8,251 nt of DNA from Mariprofundus sp. (GCA_021772845.1 JAJFLF010000298.1:1-8251), one strand, 5' to 3'. Positions 1 to 6,999 are shown, counted from the stretch's first letter. The notes: a model not told the origin generated them from the letters alone. Numbers and translations: made by a program.

Positions 1-209
1 TTCCACAGACCCAGTGTTTCCAGGAAACAGCGTGAACCATCATTCAGCGCTACCACCCGCTCGGGATTACCCGATGCAAATGATGGCTGGCGCAACTCAA
101 TCACAGCCACGTTATAATTCAGTCGATCCAGTTCCAGTGCCAGGACAGCACCAATCGCACCACCACCAACAATGACAACGTCAAAATCTATATGTTTCGC
201 AACCGCCAT
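1..209 (-). CDS. FAD-dependent monooxygenase, UbiH/UbiF/VisC family (N-terminal fragment)
   Basis: The gene starts inside the window and runs off its left edge, so only the first 69 residues are visible. They form a Rossmann-type FAD-binding unit. A beta strand leads into the dinucleotide motif GGGAIG (residues 15-20, GxGxxG pattern), and a second strand ends at the acidic E38 expected to bind the ribose of the FAD adenosine. The stretch ERVVALNDGSR (residues 50-60) followed by LGLW (66-69) matches the conserved block of the family that hydroxylates the ubiquinone ring. Members use FAD, NAD(P)H and O2 at the inner face of the cytoplasmic membrane. The family contains several ring-position-specific enzymes (UbiH, UbiF, UbiI and others), and the fragment is too short to choose between them. 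The ATG is supported by purine-rich sequence just upstream (GAGGG at 217-213, AGGGG at 225-221, minus strand). Confidence 0.85.
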   Translation of the reverse strand, partial: MAVAKHIDFDVVIVGGGAIGAVLALELDRLNYNVAVIELRQPSFASGNPERVVALNDGSRCFLETLGLW

Positions 210-351
210 GATCCCTCATTCCCCTAGCAAATATAAGCTCATATCCTTGCCTGTTTATACCGGATTGCAAGGCAGATCATCCGCATAGTCAGCAGACTCA
301 TGATATTCCAGGCGATACTTCTTATTAATTACAATTTGATGGGGATACTTA
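210..351. other. Intergenic gap between c-di-GMP gene and monooxygenase gene
   Basis: This 142-bp stretch lies between two genes of the same orientation. I see no convincing rho-independent terminator for the upstream REC-PAS-GGDEF-EAL gene and no strong sigma70 promoter for the monooxygenase. A 6-bp inverted repeat (CCTTGC at 245-250, GCAAGG at 267-272) has a 16-nt loop and no T-run, so it is not a standard terminator. Read-through into the monooxygenase gene is possible. One minus-strand frame stays open through most of the gap and ends at 255-257; it is discussed under findings. Confidence 0.5.
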
Positions 352-2460
352 TTAGGACTGCGCAAGCATGCGTTCAAAAAATTGTTCCGCTGGCATGGGT
401 CTTCCCAACAGATAACCCTGCACATAATCGCAGCCAAATTCGCGCAGCAGAGCCAGCTCACCCTCGGTTTCCACACCTTCAGCAACCACTGTAAGATTCA
501 GACTATGGGCCATATCTATCATCGCCTTTACCAGCACCGCCTTGTCACTGCCCTGATCGCAACCATCAACAAAACTGCGATCAATTTTCAGCCCATCAAA
601 CGGCATCTCCATCAGATAACGCATGGATGAAAAACCAGTGCCAAAGTCATCAAGCAGGAAACGCAATCCCTGCTTTTTCATTTTCTCCAGTTCCCCTCTG
701 ACTTTTTCCGGGCCTTCGATCAATATGTTTTCGGTAATCTCCAGCCCAATCACACCCCTCTCCAGCGCAAATTTTTCCTGCACCATAGCCATCTGCTTAT
801 CGATGTTGGCATGCAATAACTGCACTGGCGACACATTTAGAAAAACCTGCAGATCAAGATCCATATGTTGCATCCATAACGCCAGTTGCCCGGATACCGC
901 ATGAATGACCCAATCACCCAGAGCAATAATCTGCCCTGTATCTTCGGCAACAGGAATGAATTCATCCGGCATAATCATGCCCTCATCCGGATGCAGCCAG
1001 CGGATCAATGCTTCAGCATGCGTTATTCTATTGGTGCTCAAATCAATGACTGGCTGATAATACATCAGCAACTGATCTGTCTTCAGCGCAATGTGCAGAT
1101 TCATCTCCATTCGAGCACGCTTTTCAGCCTCCTCATTCATCTGCGAGTCGAAAAAGACAAACTGGTTACGTCCAGCCTGTTTACCCTTATAGAGGGATAT
1201 ATCGGCATGGCGAAGCAGTGTCTCCACATCATCACCATCACTGGGGTAGACTGCAATGCCAGCAGATGCTGAGAGGTAGGTTTTATGACCACCAATGGTA
1301 TAGGGGGCGGCGAGGCTGCCAATTACCTTCTCCGCAACACGAGATGCATCAGCTATGTGGTGAATCAATGGCATCAGGACAATAAATTCGTCCCCGGACT
1401 GGCGAATTACAGTATCACTTTTCCTCAAAGCCGATGAAATGCGCCTGGCCACTTCTATCAGCACCGCATCCCCTGCTGCATGACCATAACAATCATTCAC
1501 ATGTTTGAAATGATCCAGATCGACAAACATCAGTGCCATCGCAGTACGTTCACGTTGCGCCCGCTGCAGAGCGGCATTGGCACGATCAACCAGCAAGGCC
1601 CGATTCGGCAGGTCAGTCAATACATCATAATTGGCCTGATGCCATATTTTTTCATCGGCTTCTTTTCGATGCGTGATATCCGTAAATACACCAATATACT
1701 CAGATACAACACCTTTTTCATCCTTGATTGCACTAATGCTTAACCATTCAGGATACTCTTCACCGGATTTCTTCTTGTTCCAAATTTCGCCTTCCCAATA
1801 ACCAGATCCATTGATTGCAGACCACATCTGCTGAAACAGAGCATCATCACTGCGCTCTGACCTGAGCATGTTCGGGTTTTGCCCCACCACCTCTTCAAAA
1901 GCATAACCGGTGATATCACTAAACGCAGGATTAATCGCCTGAATGACATTATGCACATCAGTGACGATGATACCTTCCTTCGTCACATCAAATACTTTCT
2001 TAGCCAACTGTTGTTTGGCAAACAGCTGTTTTTTCACTATCTCAGCCTGTCGCTCAAGCCACACACGATTCACAGCAGCACAAACTCCAGTCAGATATTC
2101 CCCACCAACATCCTTGATGAGATAATCGACTGCACCAAGCTTCATCACATCCGCAGCAATGGTCTCATTTCCAGCTCCCGTCAACATGATGACAGGCGTA
2201 TCAATTTCCTTACTTTTTAAAGCTTGAAGTAATTGCAATCCATTGAGAACAGGTAGATTATAATCCACAATGGCTATGTCATAGTGATGCTGCTCCAGTT
2301 TGGCGAGCCCTTCGCTGCCATCGCTAGCAATATCCACCCTGATGCCACACTCTCGTTTCAACTGTTTTTGCAGCAGCCGCGCCAAACCTTCATCATCCTC
2401 CACATAGAGAATATGAATATTCTTTGCATCAGGCATACATGTTGATTCAGGGCTACTCAT
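352..2460 (-). CDS. REC-PAS-GGDEF-EAL bifunctional c-di-GMP response regulator
   Basis: This 702-residue cytoplasmic protein has four domains. Receiver (about 15-136): acidic pair D22/D23, phospho-acceptor D66, T94 and K116 are all present. PAS (about 155-268), ending in the usual DIT junction. GGDEF (about 278-438): metal-binding FVDLD at 312-316, and the active loop reads SGDEF (355-359) instead of GGDEF. A product-inhibition I-site RKSD (346-349) lies exactly five residues before the loop. EAL (about 454-690): E483, N542, E574, D604/D605, K625 and E661 are in place, within EALIRW, LNVSP, EITEN, DDFGTG, LKID and EGVET. Both synthesis of c-di-GMP from GTP and its hydrolysis to pGpG are therefore plausible; many such hybrids use mainly one activity. 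No DNA-binding or membrane segment is seen. The gene diverges from the lipoprotein-kinase-receiver operon, so its REC is a likely target of that kinase (inference). The ATG is preceded by GAG four bases upstream and by GGGAG further up. Confidence 0.95.
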   Translation of the reverse strand: MSSPESTCMPDAKNIHILYVEDDEGLARLLQKQLKRECGIRVDIASDGSEGLAKLEQHHYDIAIVDYNLPVLNGLQLLQALKSKEIDTPVIMLTGAGNETIAADVMKLGAVDYLIKDVGGEYLTGVCAAVNRVWLERQAEIVKKQLFAKQQLAKKVFDVTKEGIIVTDVHNVIQAINPAFSDITGYAFEEVVGQNPNMLRSERSDDALFQQMWSAINGSGYWEGEIWNKKKSGEEYPEWLSISAIKDEKGVVSEYIGVFTDITHRKEADEKIWHQANYDVLTDLPNRALLVDRANAALQRAQRERTAMALMFVDLDHFKHVNDCYGHAAGDAVLIEVARRISSALRKSDTVIRQSGDEFIVLMPLIHHIADASRVAEKVIGSLAAPYTIGGHKTYLSASAGIAVYPSDGDDVETLLRHADISLYKGKQAGRNQFVFFDSQMNEEAEKRARMEMNLHIALKTDQLLMYYQPVIDLSTNRITHAEALIRWLHPDEGMIMPDEFIPVAEDTGQIIALGDWVIHAVSGQLALWMQHMDLDLQVFLNVSPVQLLHANIDKQMAMVQEKFALERGVIGLEITENILIEGPEKVRGELEKMKKQGLRFLLDDFGTGFSSMRYLMEMPFDGLKIDRSFVDGCDQGSDKAVLVKAMIDMAHSLNLTVVAEGVETEGELALLREFGCDYVQGYLLGRPMPAEQFFERMLAQS

Positions 2461-2476
2461 TCAACTCAGATTCTCC

Positions 2477-2502
2477 CTTGTACAGCTGCTTCCATATACA
2501 AG
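2477..2502. repeat. Inverted repeat CTTGTA-N14-TACAAG in divergent intergenic region
   Basis: Perfect 6-bp arms (2477-2482 and 2497-2502) have centres 20 bp apart, about two helical turns. The repeat lies in the presumed leader of the minus-strand c-di-GMP gene. It could bind a dimeric regulator or fold in the RNA; it could also be chance. No regulator is recognised. Confidence 0.3.
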
Positions 2503-2524
2503 CACAACTCAGGCCAAAGCATCT

Positions 2525-2552
2525 ATTACACCCACCTCATGTTGGCACCCAA
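2525..2552 (-). promoter_or_regulatory. Candidate sigma70 promoter for the REC-PAS-GGDEF-EAL gene
   Basis: On the minus strand a TGTAAT -10 box (2530-2525, five of six consensus bases) follows a weak TTGGGT -35 box (2552-2547) with a 16-bp spacer. Transcription would start near 2518, leaving a leader of about 60 nt that contains the CTTGTA/TACAAG repeat. A better -35 hexamer, TTGACA (2563-2558), has no good -10 at the right distance. The assignment is tentative. Confidence 0.3.
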
Positions 2553-2556
2553 TATG
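2538..2556. promoter_or_regulatory. Imperfect 19-bp palindrome, candidate operator
   Basis: The sequence CATGTTGGCACCCAATATG has dyad symmetry: CAT and TTGG on the left pair with CCAA and ATG on the right, with one mismatched position per arm around a 3-bp centre. It ends 14 bp before the start of the binding-protein gene and overlaps the candidate -35 of the divergent gene, so a bound protein could affect both directions. No known operator consensus is recognised. Confidence 0.35.
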
Positions 2557-2570
2557 CTGTCAAATAAGCC

Positions 2571-4358
2571 ATGATCAGCCATTGCTCAATCCGTCACCCT
2601 ACTACACTCCTGTTCAGGACAATATTGATCCTGGGCGCATGCCTGCTACTTGCCAACTGCCAAAGAGGTGACAACGAACCTATCAAAGTAGGGATCTTGC
2701 ACTCACTAACCGGCACAATGGCTATCAGCGAGTCTCCGGTGATCGATGCCACACTACTGGCCATTGAAGAGATCAATGCCAATGGCGGTCTGTTGGGTAG
2801 AAAGCTGGTACCTGTAGTGATCGATGGTAAATCGGACCGGGCCACCTTTGCACATGAGGCTGAGCGCCTGATCACAGAAGAAAAGGTTGTGGTTATTTTT
2901 GGATGCTGGACGTCGGCCTCTCGCAAAGCGGTAAAACCAATTGTGGAAAAATATCGTCACCTTCTACTTTACCCCGTGCAGTATGAGGGAGCAGAACAAT
3001 CACCCAATATTGTTTATGGCGGTCAGAGTGCCAACCAGCAGATTATCCCGGCTATCGCCTGGAGCATGCAACACCTGGGCAAGCGATTCTTTCTGGTCGG
3101 CTCAGACTACATCTTCCCGCATATGGCCAATGAGATCATCACTACCCAGTTGAAAACATCAGGCAGCAATGTGGTCGGTGAGCACTATCTACAGCTTGGC
3201 AGCAGCGATGTTGCAGACGTTATCGAGAAAATCATAGCCAGCAAACCCGATGTTATTCTCAACACCATAAACGGTGACTCCAACCTCGCCTTTTTTAAAG
3301 CATTGAGAGCAGCAGGCATCACAAGCGAACTGACCCCCACACTCTCATTTAGCATTGGTGAACCAGAAGCAGTGCAATTGGGGCAACTCATCACCGGAGA
3401 TTATGCCTCATGGAGTTACTTTCAGAACCTGGACAATGCGGAAAACAGGGCTTTTCTTAAACGATTCAAGGCACGCTTCGGAGAAGATCGGGTACTCAGC
3501 GATCCAATGCAGGCTGCCTATACCAATGTACAACTATGGGCAGCAAGCGTCACTGAAGTCAATAACAGTAAACCCGAAGTTGTTCTGAACAACATCAAAT
3601 ATCAGCACCGCAATACGGCGACCGGCATCGTGTTTGTAAATCAGGAGAATAATCATCAATGGAAAACCAGCCGCATCGGCAAAATTCGCAGAGACGGACA
3701 GTTCGATCTCGTCTGGCAATCTTCGTATCCTGTGGAACCGGTTCCATTTCCTATCTACCGCACACCATATCAATGGCGAGACACTGTAAAAAAACATTAT
3801 GAAAGATGGGGGGGAAACTGGGAGAATCCCGGCCCTGAAAAAATGCAAGCAGCACAACAGGCAGCAGCAGCAGCAGGCAATCAGCTGGCAGCACTGCAAA
3901 ACAACAGAGCCATTGTCTCTCTTACGGTTAGTTCTTCAGACAATATAAAATCCAGCCAAGAGATAAGGGCCATCGAAAGCAGGTGGATTGACCTTCCTCT
4001 TGATGATCAACTACTACAGCACTTGCTGAAGAGACCCGCAGCCTTGAGCTTGAAGCAGTTTCAACGCCTACACTCCCGTTTTTCCGAAATATTCATCACC
4101 GACATGCATGGATTAACTGTCGCCATGACCAATAAAACCAGTGATTATTATCAGGCTGATGAACAGTGGTGGATAGACACGTATGCAAATGGTGCAGGCA
4201 AAGTATGGCAGGGAGAAATCGAATATGATGAAAGTGCGGCTATCTGGGCTATTCCGCTCTACCGTCCACTTAGAGATAGCAGCGGAAAACTTGTAGGCAT
4301 CATCAAGGCTGTAATCGAGATCGGCGATTTTATTTCACGCCAGGATAACAAACCGTGA
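2571..4358 (+). CDS. UrtA-like substrate-binding lipoprotein with C-terminal PDC/Cache-like domain
   Basis: The 595-residue precursor begins with a lipoprotein signal peptide: R16, a hydrophobic run 18-28, then LANC with C30 as lipidation site. N at -1 is somewhat atypical. Residues about 36-400 are a type I periplasmic binding fold of the branched-chain amino acid/urea group. Blocks typical of UrtA, the urea ABC-transporter binding protein, include GCWTSASRKAV (111-121), YPVQYEG (134-140), LVGSDYIFP (175-183) and NTINGDSNLAFFK (231-243). UrtA itself ends near this point at about 400-430 residues. Here an Ala/Gln-rich linker (about 422-445) leads to an extra domain (about 447-590) resembling a PDC/Cache sensor, with ITDMHG (509-514), TSDYYQADEQWW (523-534) and a closing GKLVGIIKAVIEI (572-584). 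No transmembrane helix follows. The gene overlaps the kinase gene by 4 nt, and no permease or ATPase gene is adjacent, so a sensing role is inferred. The ligand may be urea or an amide; this is not proven. No clear Shine-Dalgarno precedes the ATG. Confidence 0.88.
   Translation: MISHCSIRHPTTLLFRTILILGACLLLANCQRGDNEPIKVGILHSLTGTMAISESPVIDATLLAIEEINANGGLLGRKLVPVVIDGKSDRATFAHEAERLITEEKVVVIFGCWTSASRKAVKPIVEKYRHLLLYPVQYEGAEQSPNIVYGGQSANQQIIPAIAWSMQHLGKRFFLVGSDYIFPHMANEIITTQLKTSGSNVVGEHYLQLGSSDVADVIEKIIASKPDVILNTINGDSNLAFFKALRAAGITSELTPTLSFSIGEPEAVQLGQLITGDYASWSYFQNLDNAENRAFLKRFKARFGEDRVLSDPMQAAYTNVQLWAASVTEVNNSKPEVVLNNIKYQHRNTATGIVFVNQENNHQWKTSRIGKIRRDGQFDLVWQSSYPVEPVPFPIYRTPYQWRDTVKKHYERWGGNWENPGPEKMQAAQQAAAAAGNQLAALQNNRAIVSLTVSSSDNIKSSQEIRAIESRWIDLPLDDQLLQHLLKRPAALSLKQFQRLHSRFSEIFITDMHGLTVAMTNKTSDYYQADEQWWIDTYANGAGKVWQGEIEYDESAAIWAIPLYRPLRDSSGKLVGIIKAVIEIGDFISRQDNKP
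4342..4357 (+). promoter_or_regulatory. Shine-Dalgarno and GTG start in a 4-nt gene overlap
   Basis: AGGA (4342-4345) lies nine bases before GTG (4355-4357), which overlaps the TGA stop (4356-4358) of the lipoprotein gene as GTGA. The next ATG, at 4362, is out of frame. This supports GTG as the kinase start and suggests translational coupling of sensor and kinase. Confidence 0.65.
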
Positions 4359-6346
4359 AGCATGACATCACCACCCCACTGTTTCACGGCCTATCTACCC
4401 GACTGCTGCTCTGGTTTCTGCTGCTATCACTACTGCCACTGGCCGTTCTCGGCTTTAGCAGCTACTACAATGCTAAAATAAGCATGCAGCATGAAGCTAC
4501 CATCAAGCTGGTTAGCATTGCCCGCTTTAAAGCACAGCAATTGGAAGGTTATTTCACCAACATCTCTAAAAGCCTGATAGCCCTTTCACGCAGCGGTAGC
4601 GTATTAGGTGCTTTGCCGGCTGCAGAAATAGCATTCAAGGATGGAGGAGTGCTCTCGCAGAACTACATTGCTGTTGAAAGAACCTATCGTCCCCTGCTCA
4701 GTCACTATGCACAAACCGATGAGAATCATGACCTGTTCCTGATCTCCACCGATGGTGACATTGTATTTACCTTGGCCAGAGAGAAAGACTTGGGAACAAA
4801 TCTAATGACGGGGCCTTATCAGGATTCAGTTCTGGCCAAGCTGTTTGCCGAAGTCATGTACACCCATAATGTAGGCGTCTCTGGGTTTGATTTTTATAAA
4901 CCCTCCAACAAACTTGCTGGTTTTATCGCTACCCCTGTATTTAAGCGCAACAAACTGGTCGGAGTACTTGCTCTGCAGGTGAATATGAACCAGATCAACA
5001 GACTTGCCATTGATTATAGCGGACTCGGAAGCACTGGCGAGACTGTACTCGCGGCAAGGGATGCAAATGAGCTGATGTTTCTCACTCAGCTACGTTTTGA
5101 TGCCCAGGCAGCATTCAAACGTACGACAGAAATTGGTTCGACATTAGCATTGCCGATGCAACAGGCACTACAAGGTTCGGGAGGAAAAGGCTTCTCGACA
5201 GATTACAGAGGAGTCAACGTACTGGCTGTCTGGCAATACCTGCCACATACCCGGCTTGGCATGGTGATCAAAATGGATATCACAGAAGCTTTTGCAGACG
5301 TGGATCGACTCACAGAGATATCACTGCTTATTGCTCTGCTCACCGTAATCGCTGTGATCATAGCTGCTCTCTTTATTTCCAAGTCACTGGCTGCTCCCAT
5401 TGGGCGGCTCACCAACGCCATCCGCGACATCGAACATGGCGACTACAGCGGCAGAATCAAAACAGATTCAAGCGATGAGATTGGCGAACTGGCAACCGCA
5501 TTCAATAGCATGGCAGATAGCCTTGATCATCAACGGCAACAGGTGCTGGTCAAAACCGCTCAAATCAAGAAACGCTCGGCAACACTGGCTGCTGCCAATG
5601 AAGAGATTAAAAGCTTCGCTTATATTGTATCGCACGACCTGCGCTCGCCACTGGTCAACATGAAGGGATTCAGCACTGAATTACAGTTCACCCTGACAGA
5701 GATCAATGAAATAATCACACAATGTAGTGATCGCCTTGAGCCTGATGAACGTGAAGAGATGTTGCGTCTAATTAATGAAGATGCGCCGGAGTCGATGCAG
5801 TTTATTTCCACGTCGGTTGATAAAATGGATAACATGCTCACCGCCATTCTGAAACTATCCCGATTCGGGCGGCGTGAACTGCAGTTTGAAGATATTGATC
5901 TAAAAGCAGTGTGCAATGAGATGCTTAATTCACTAAAACACCAAATCGAAGCAATGCAAACACAGATCCACATGGAGGAGCTTCCAACTATTTATAACGA
6001 TCGACTTGTGATAGAGCAGATCATGGGCAATCTGCTCGGCAATGCCGTCAAATACCTCTCACCCGAGCGCCCGGGAGAAATTCACATATCTTCCAGCAGC
6101 AGCAATGCCGGCATTACTATCACAGTATCTGATAACGGCTACGGCATTGGCGAGGATGAAAAAGATAAGGTATTCCAGATATTCCGACGCGGCAAACATA
6201 CTGAAATGAAAGGGGAAGGCATGGGCCTTGCTTATGTACAAACACTAGTACGTGCGCAAGATGGTAACATCACATTTGAATCCATTGAGAATGAAGGCAG
6301 CAGATTCATCGTTTATCTGCCAATCAATAAGCAGGGTAAAGAGTGA
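4355..6346 (+). CDS. Sensor histidine kinase (periplasmic PDC/Cache, HAMP, HisKA, HATPase_c)
   Basis: This 663-residue inner-membrane kinase has TM1 at about 17-36, a large periplasmic region (about 40-315) that reads as a PDC/Cache sensor (LFLISTDGDIVFT at 127-139, GFIATPVFKRNKLVG at 189-203), TM2 at about 321-343, HAMP at about 342-393 and a helical linker. The dimerisation/phospho-acceptor domain carries H427 in SHDLRSP. The ATP-binding domain (about 548-657) shows the N box with N559 and N563 (GNLLGNAVKY), the G1 box DNGYGIG (593-599), an F box around FQIF (607-610) and the G2 box GEGMGL (620-625). All catalytic motifs look intact. The hairpin between H427 and LSR (501-503) is about 20 residues longer than in common phytochrome-type kinases. 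No receiver or Hpt domain is fused, so phosphate must go to a separate receiver; the next gene is the obvious partner. Start is GTG, coupled to the lipoprotein gene. Confidence 0.93.
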   Translation: MKHDITTPLFHGLSTRLLLWFLLLSLLPLAVLGFSSYYNAKISMQHEATIKLVSIARFKAQQLEGYFTNISKSLIALSRSGSVLGALPAAEIAFKDGGVLSQNYIAVERTYRPLLSHYAQTDENHDLFLISTDGDIVFTLAREKDLGTNLMTGPYQDSVLAKLFAEVMYTHNVGVSGFDFYKPSNKLAGFIATPVFKRNKLVGVLALQVNMNQINRLAIDYSGLGSTGETVLAARDANELMFLTQLRFDAQAAFKRTTEIGSTLALPMQQALQGSGGKGFSTDYRGVNVLAVWQYLPHTRLGMVIKMDITEAFADVDRLTEISLLIALLTVIAVIIAALFISKSLAAPIGRLTNAIRDIEHGDYSGRIKTDSSDEIGELATAFNSMADSLDHQRQQVLVKTAQIKKRSATLAAANEEIKSFAYIVSHDLRSPLVNMKGFSTELQFTLTEINEIITQCSDRLEPDEREEMLRLINEDAPESMQFISTSVDKMDNMLTAILKLSRFGRRELQFEDIDLKAVCNEMLNSLKHQIEAMQTQIHMEELPTIYNDRLVIEQIMGNLLGNAVKYLSPERPGEIHISSSSSNAGITITVSDNGYGIGEDEKDKVFQIFRRGKHTEMKGEGMGLAYVQTLVRAQDGNITFESIENEGSRFIVYLPINKQGKE

Positions 6347-6347
6347 C

Positions 6348-6353
6348 AGGAGA
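6348..6353 (+). promoter_or_regulatory. Strong Shine-Dalgarno of the receiver gene
   Basis: AGGAGA lies immediately after the kinase stop and five bases before the ATG at 6359. It is a much better site than that of the lipoprotein gene, which suggests the small receiver is made in excess over the membrane sensor proteins. Confidence 0.7.
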
Positions 6354-6358
6354 AAAAG

Positions 6359-6811
6359 ATGATTACAGATAAGAACACCGCCGAGGTAACCATTGTACTT
6401 GCAGAGGATGATGAAGGTCATGCCAAACTAACCGAAAAAAATCTGCGCAGAGCAGGCATAAACAACCCGGTCCAGTGGTGCAAAAATGGTCAGGAAGCAG
6501 TGGACTTTGTTACCGATGTTGCCACAGGTAGTGATGATTCCCACATTGATAGTCTGCTAATCCTGCTCGATTTAAACATGCCGATCATGGACGGATATAT
6601 GGTACTGGAAAAGCTCAAGGCTGATGAGAAAACACGCAAAATTCCAGTTATCGTTCTGACCACCACGGATGACAAACGTGAAGTCAAACGCTGTTATGAA
6701 CTGGGCTGTAATATATATATTACAAAACCAGTCGACTACGCAGGTTTCAGCCATGCCATTCGAGAGCTTGGTCTGTTCCTCAACGTGGTGAAAATCCCCG
6801 ATCTCAGTTAA
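6359..6811 (+). CDS. Stand-alone response regulator receiver, Rcp1-like
   Basis: This 150-residue protein consists of one receiver domain with no output domain. The acidic pocket E16/D17/D18, phospho-acceptor D71 in LDLNMPIMDG, switch residue T101 (VLTTT) and K123 (TKPVDY) are all present, so it should be phosphorylatable. The spacing, the insert around 50-63 and the sequence after the acceptor resemble the Rcp1 type found beside phytochrome-like kinases. It is the third gene of the operon, 12 bp behind the kinase. Such receivers act by binding other proteins or by relaying phosphate. Candidate partners here are the kinase itself and the divergent GGDEF-EAL protein; this partnership is inference from position. 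Confidence 0.93.
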   Translation: MITDKNTAEVTIVLAEDDEGHAKLTEKNLRRAGINNPVQWCKNGQEAVDFVTDVATGSDDSHIDSLLILLDLNMPIMDGYMVLEKLKADEKTRKIPVIVLTTTDDKREVKRCYELGCNIYITKPVDYAGFSHAIRELGLFLNVVKIPDLS

Positions 6812-6844
6812 AAGCATCAGCTATTCGTAATCCCTGACACCGTT

Positions 6845-6898
6845 TTTGGGCAGAACATGCCTTATATATTCACAATAAGTTCCCAAATAATTTTTTTT
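6845..6898 (+). terminator. Possible rho-independent terminator of the sensor operon
   Basis: TTTGGG (6845-6850) can pair with CCCAAA (6882-6887), enclosing a 31-nt AT-rich loop that can itself form small stems (CTTAT/ATAAG). A run of eight T follows at 6891-6898. The stem is short and the loop long, so this is a weak candidate, but it is the only T-run-associated structure behind the receiver gene. Confidence 0.35.
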
Positions 6899-6951
6899 GC
6901 ACGTAACAACTTGACAGTTCAAAGGCAGATGGCAATGCTTCGCGGCGTCTT

Positions 6952-6981
6952 TCGACATGATCTTGCTCCTGCAGCGATTAT
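6952..6981 (+). promoter_or_regulatory. Candidate promoter of tRNA-Leu
   Basis: TCGACA (6952-6957, five of six -35 bases) and GATTAT (6976-6981, four of six -10 bases) are separated by 18 bp. The start point would fall about 10 nt before the tRNA. TATATT at 6979-6984 is a better -10 but lies 21 bp from this -35. A perfect TTGACA at 6911-6916 is followed only by a poor AATGCT. Confidence 0.35.
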
Positions 6982-6999
6982 ATTGACTGATATGTGCTT

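Noticed and set aside
239..301. A 20-codon minus-strand frame in the gap before the monooxygenase gene
   Set aside because: It is very short, has no ribosome site and no recognisable features.
3846..3900. Repetitive CAG/GCA-rich stretch as a DNA repeat element
   Set aside because: It is simply the codon pattern of the Ala/Gln-rich linker in the lipoprotein and shows no regular unit.
2571..4358. Naming the lipoprotein gene urtA and calling it a urea transporter component
   Set aside because: There are no adjacent urtBCDE-type genes, the protein has an extra C-terminal domain, and it overlaps a histidine kinase gene.
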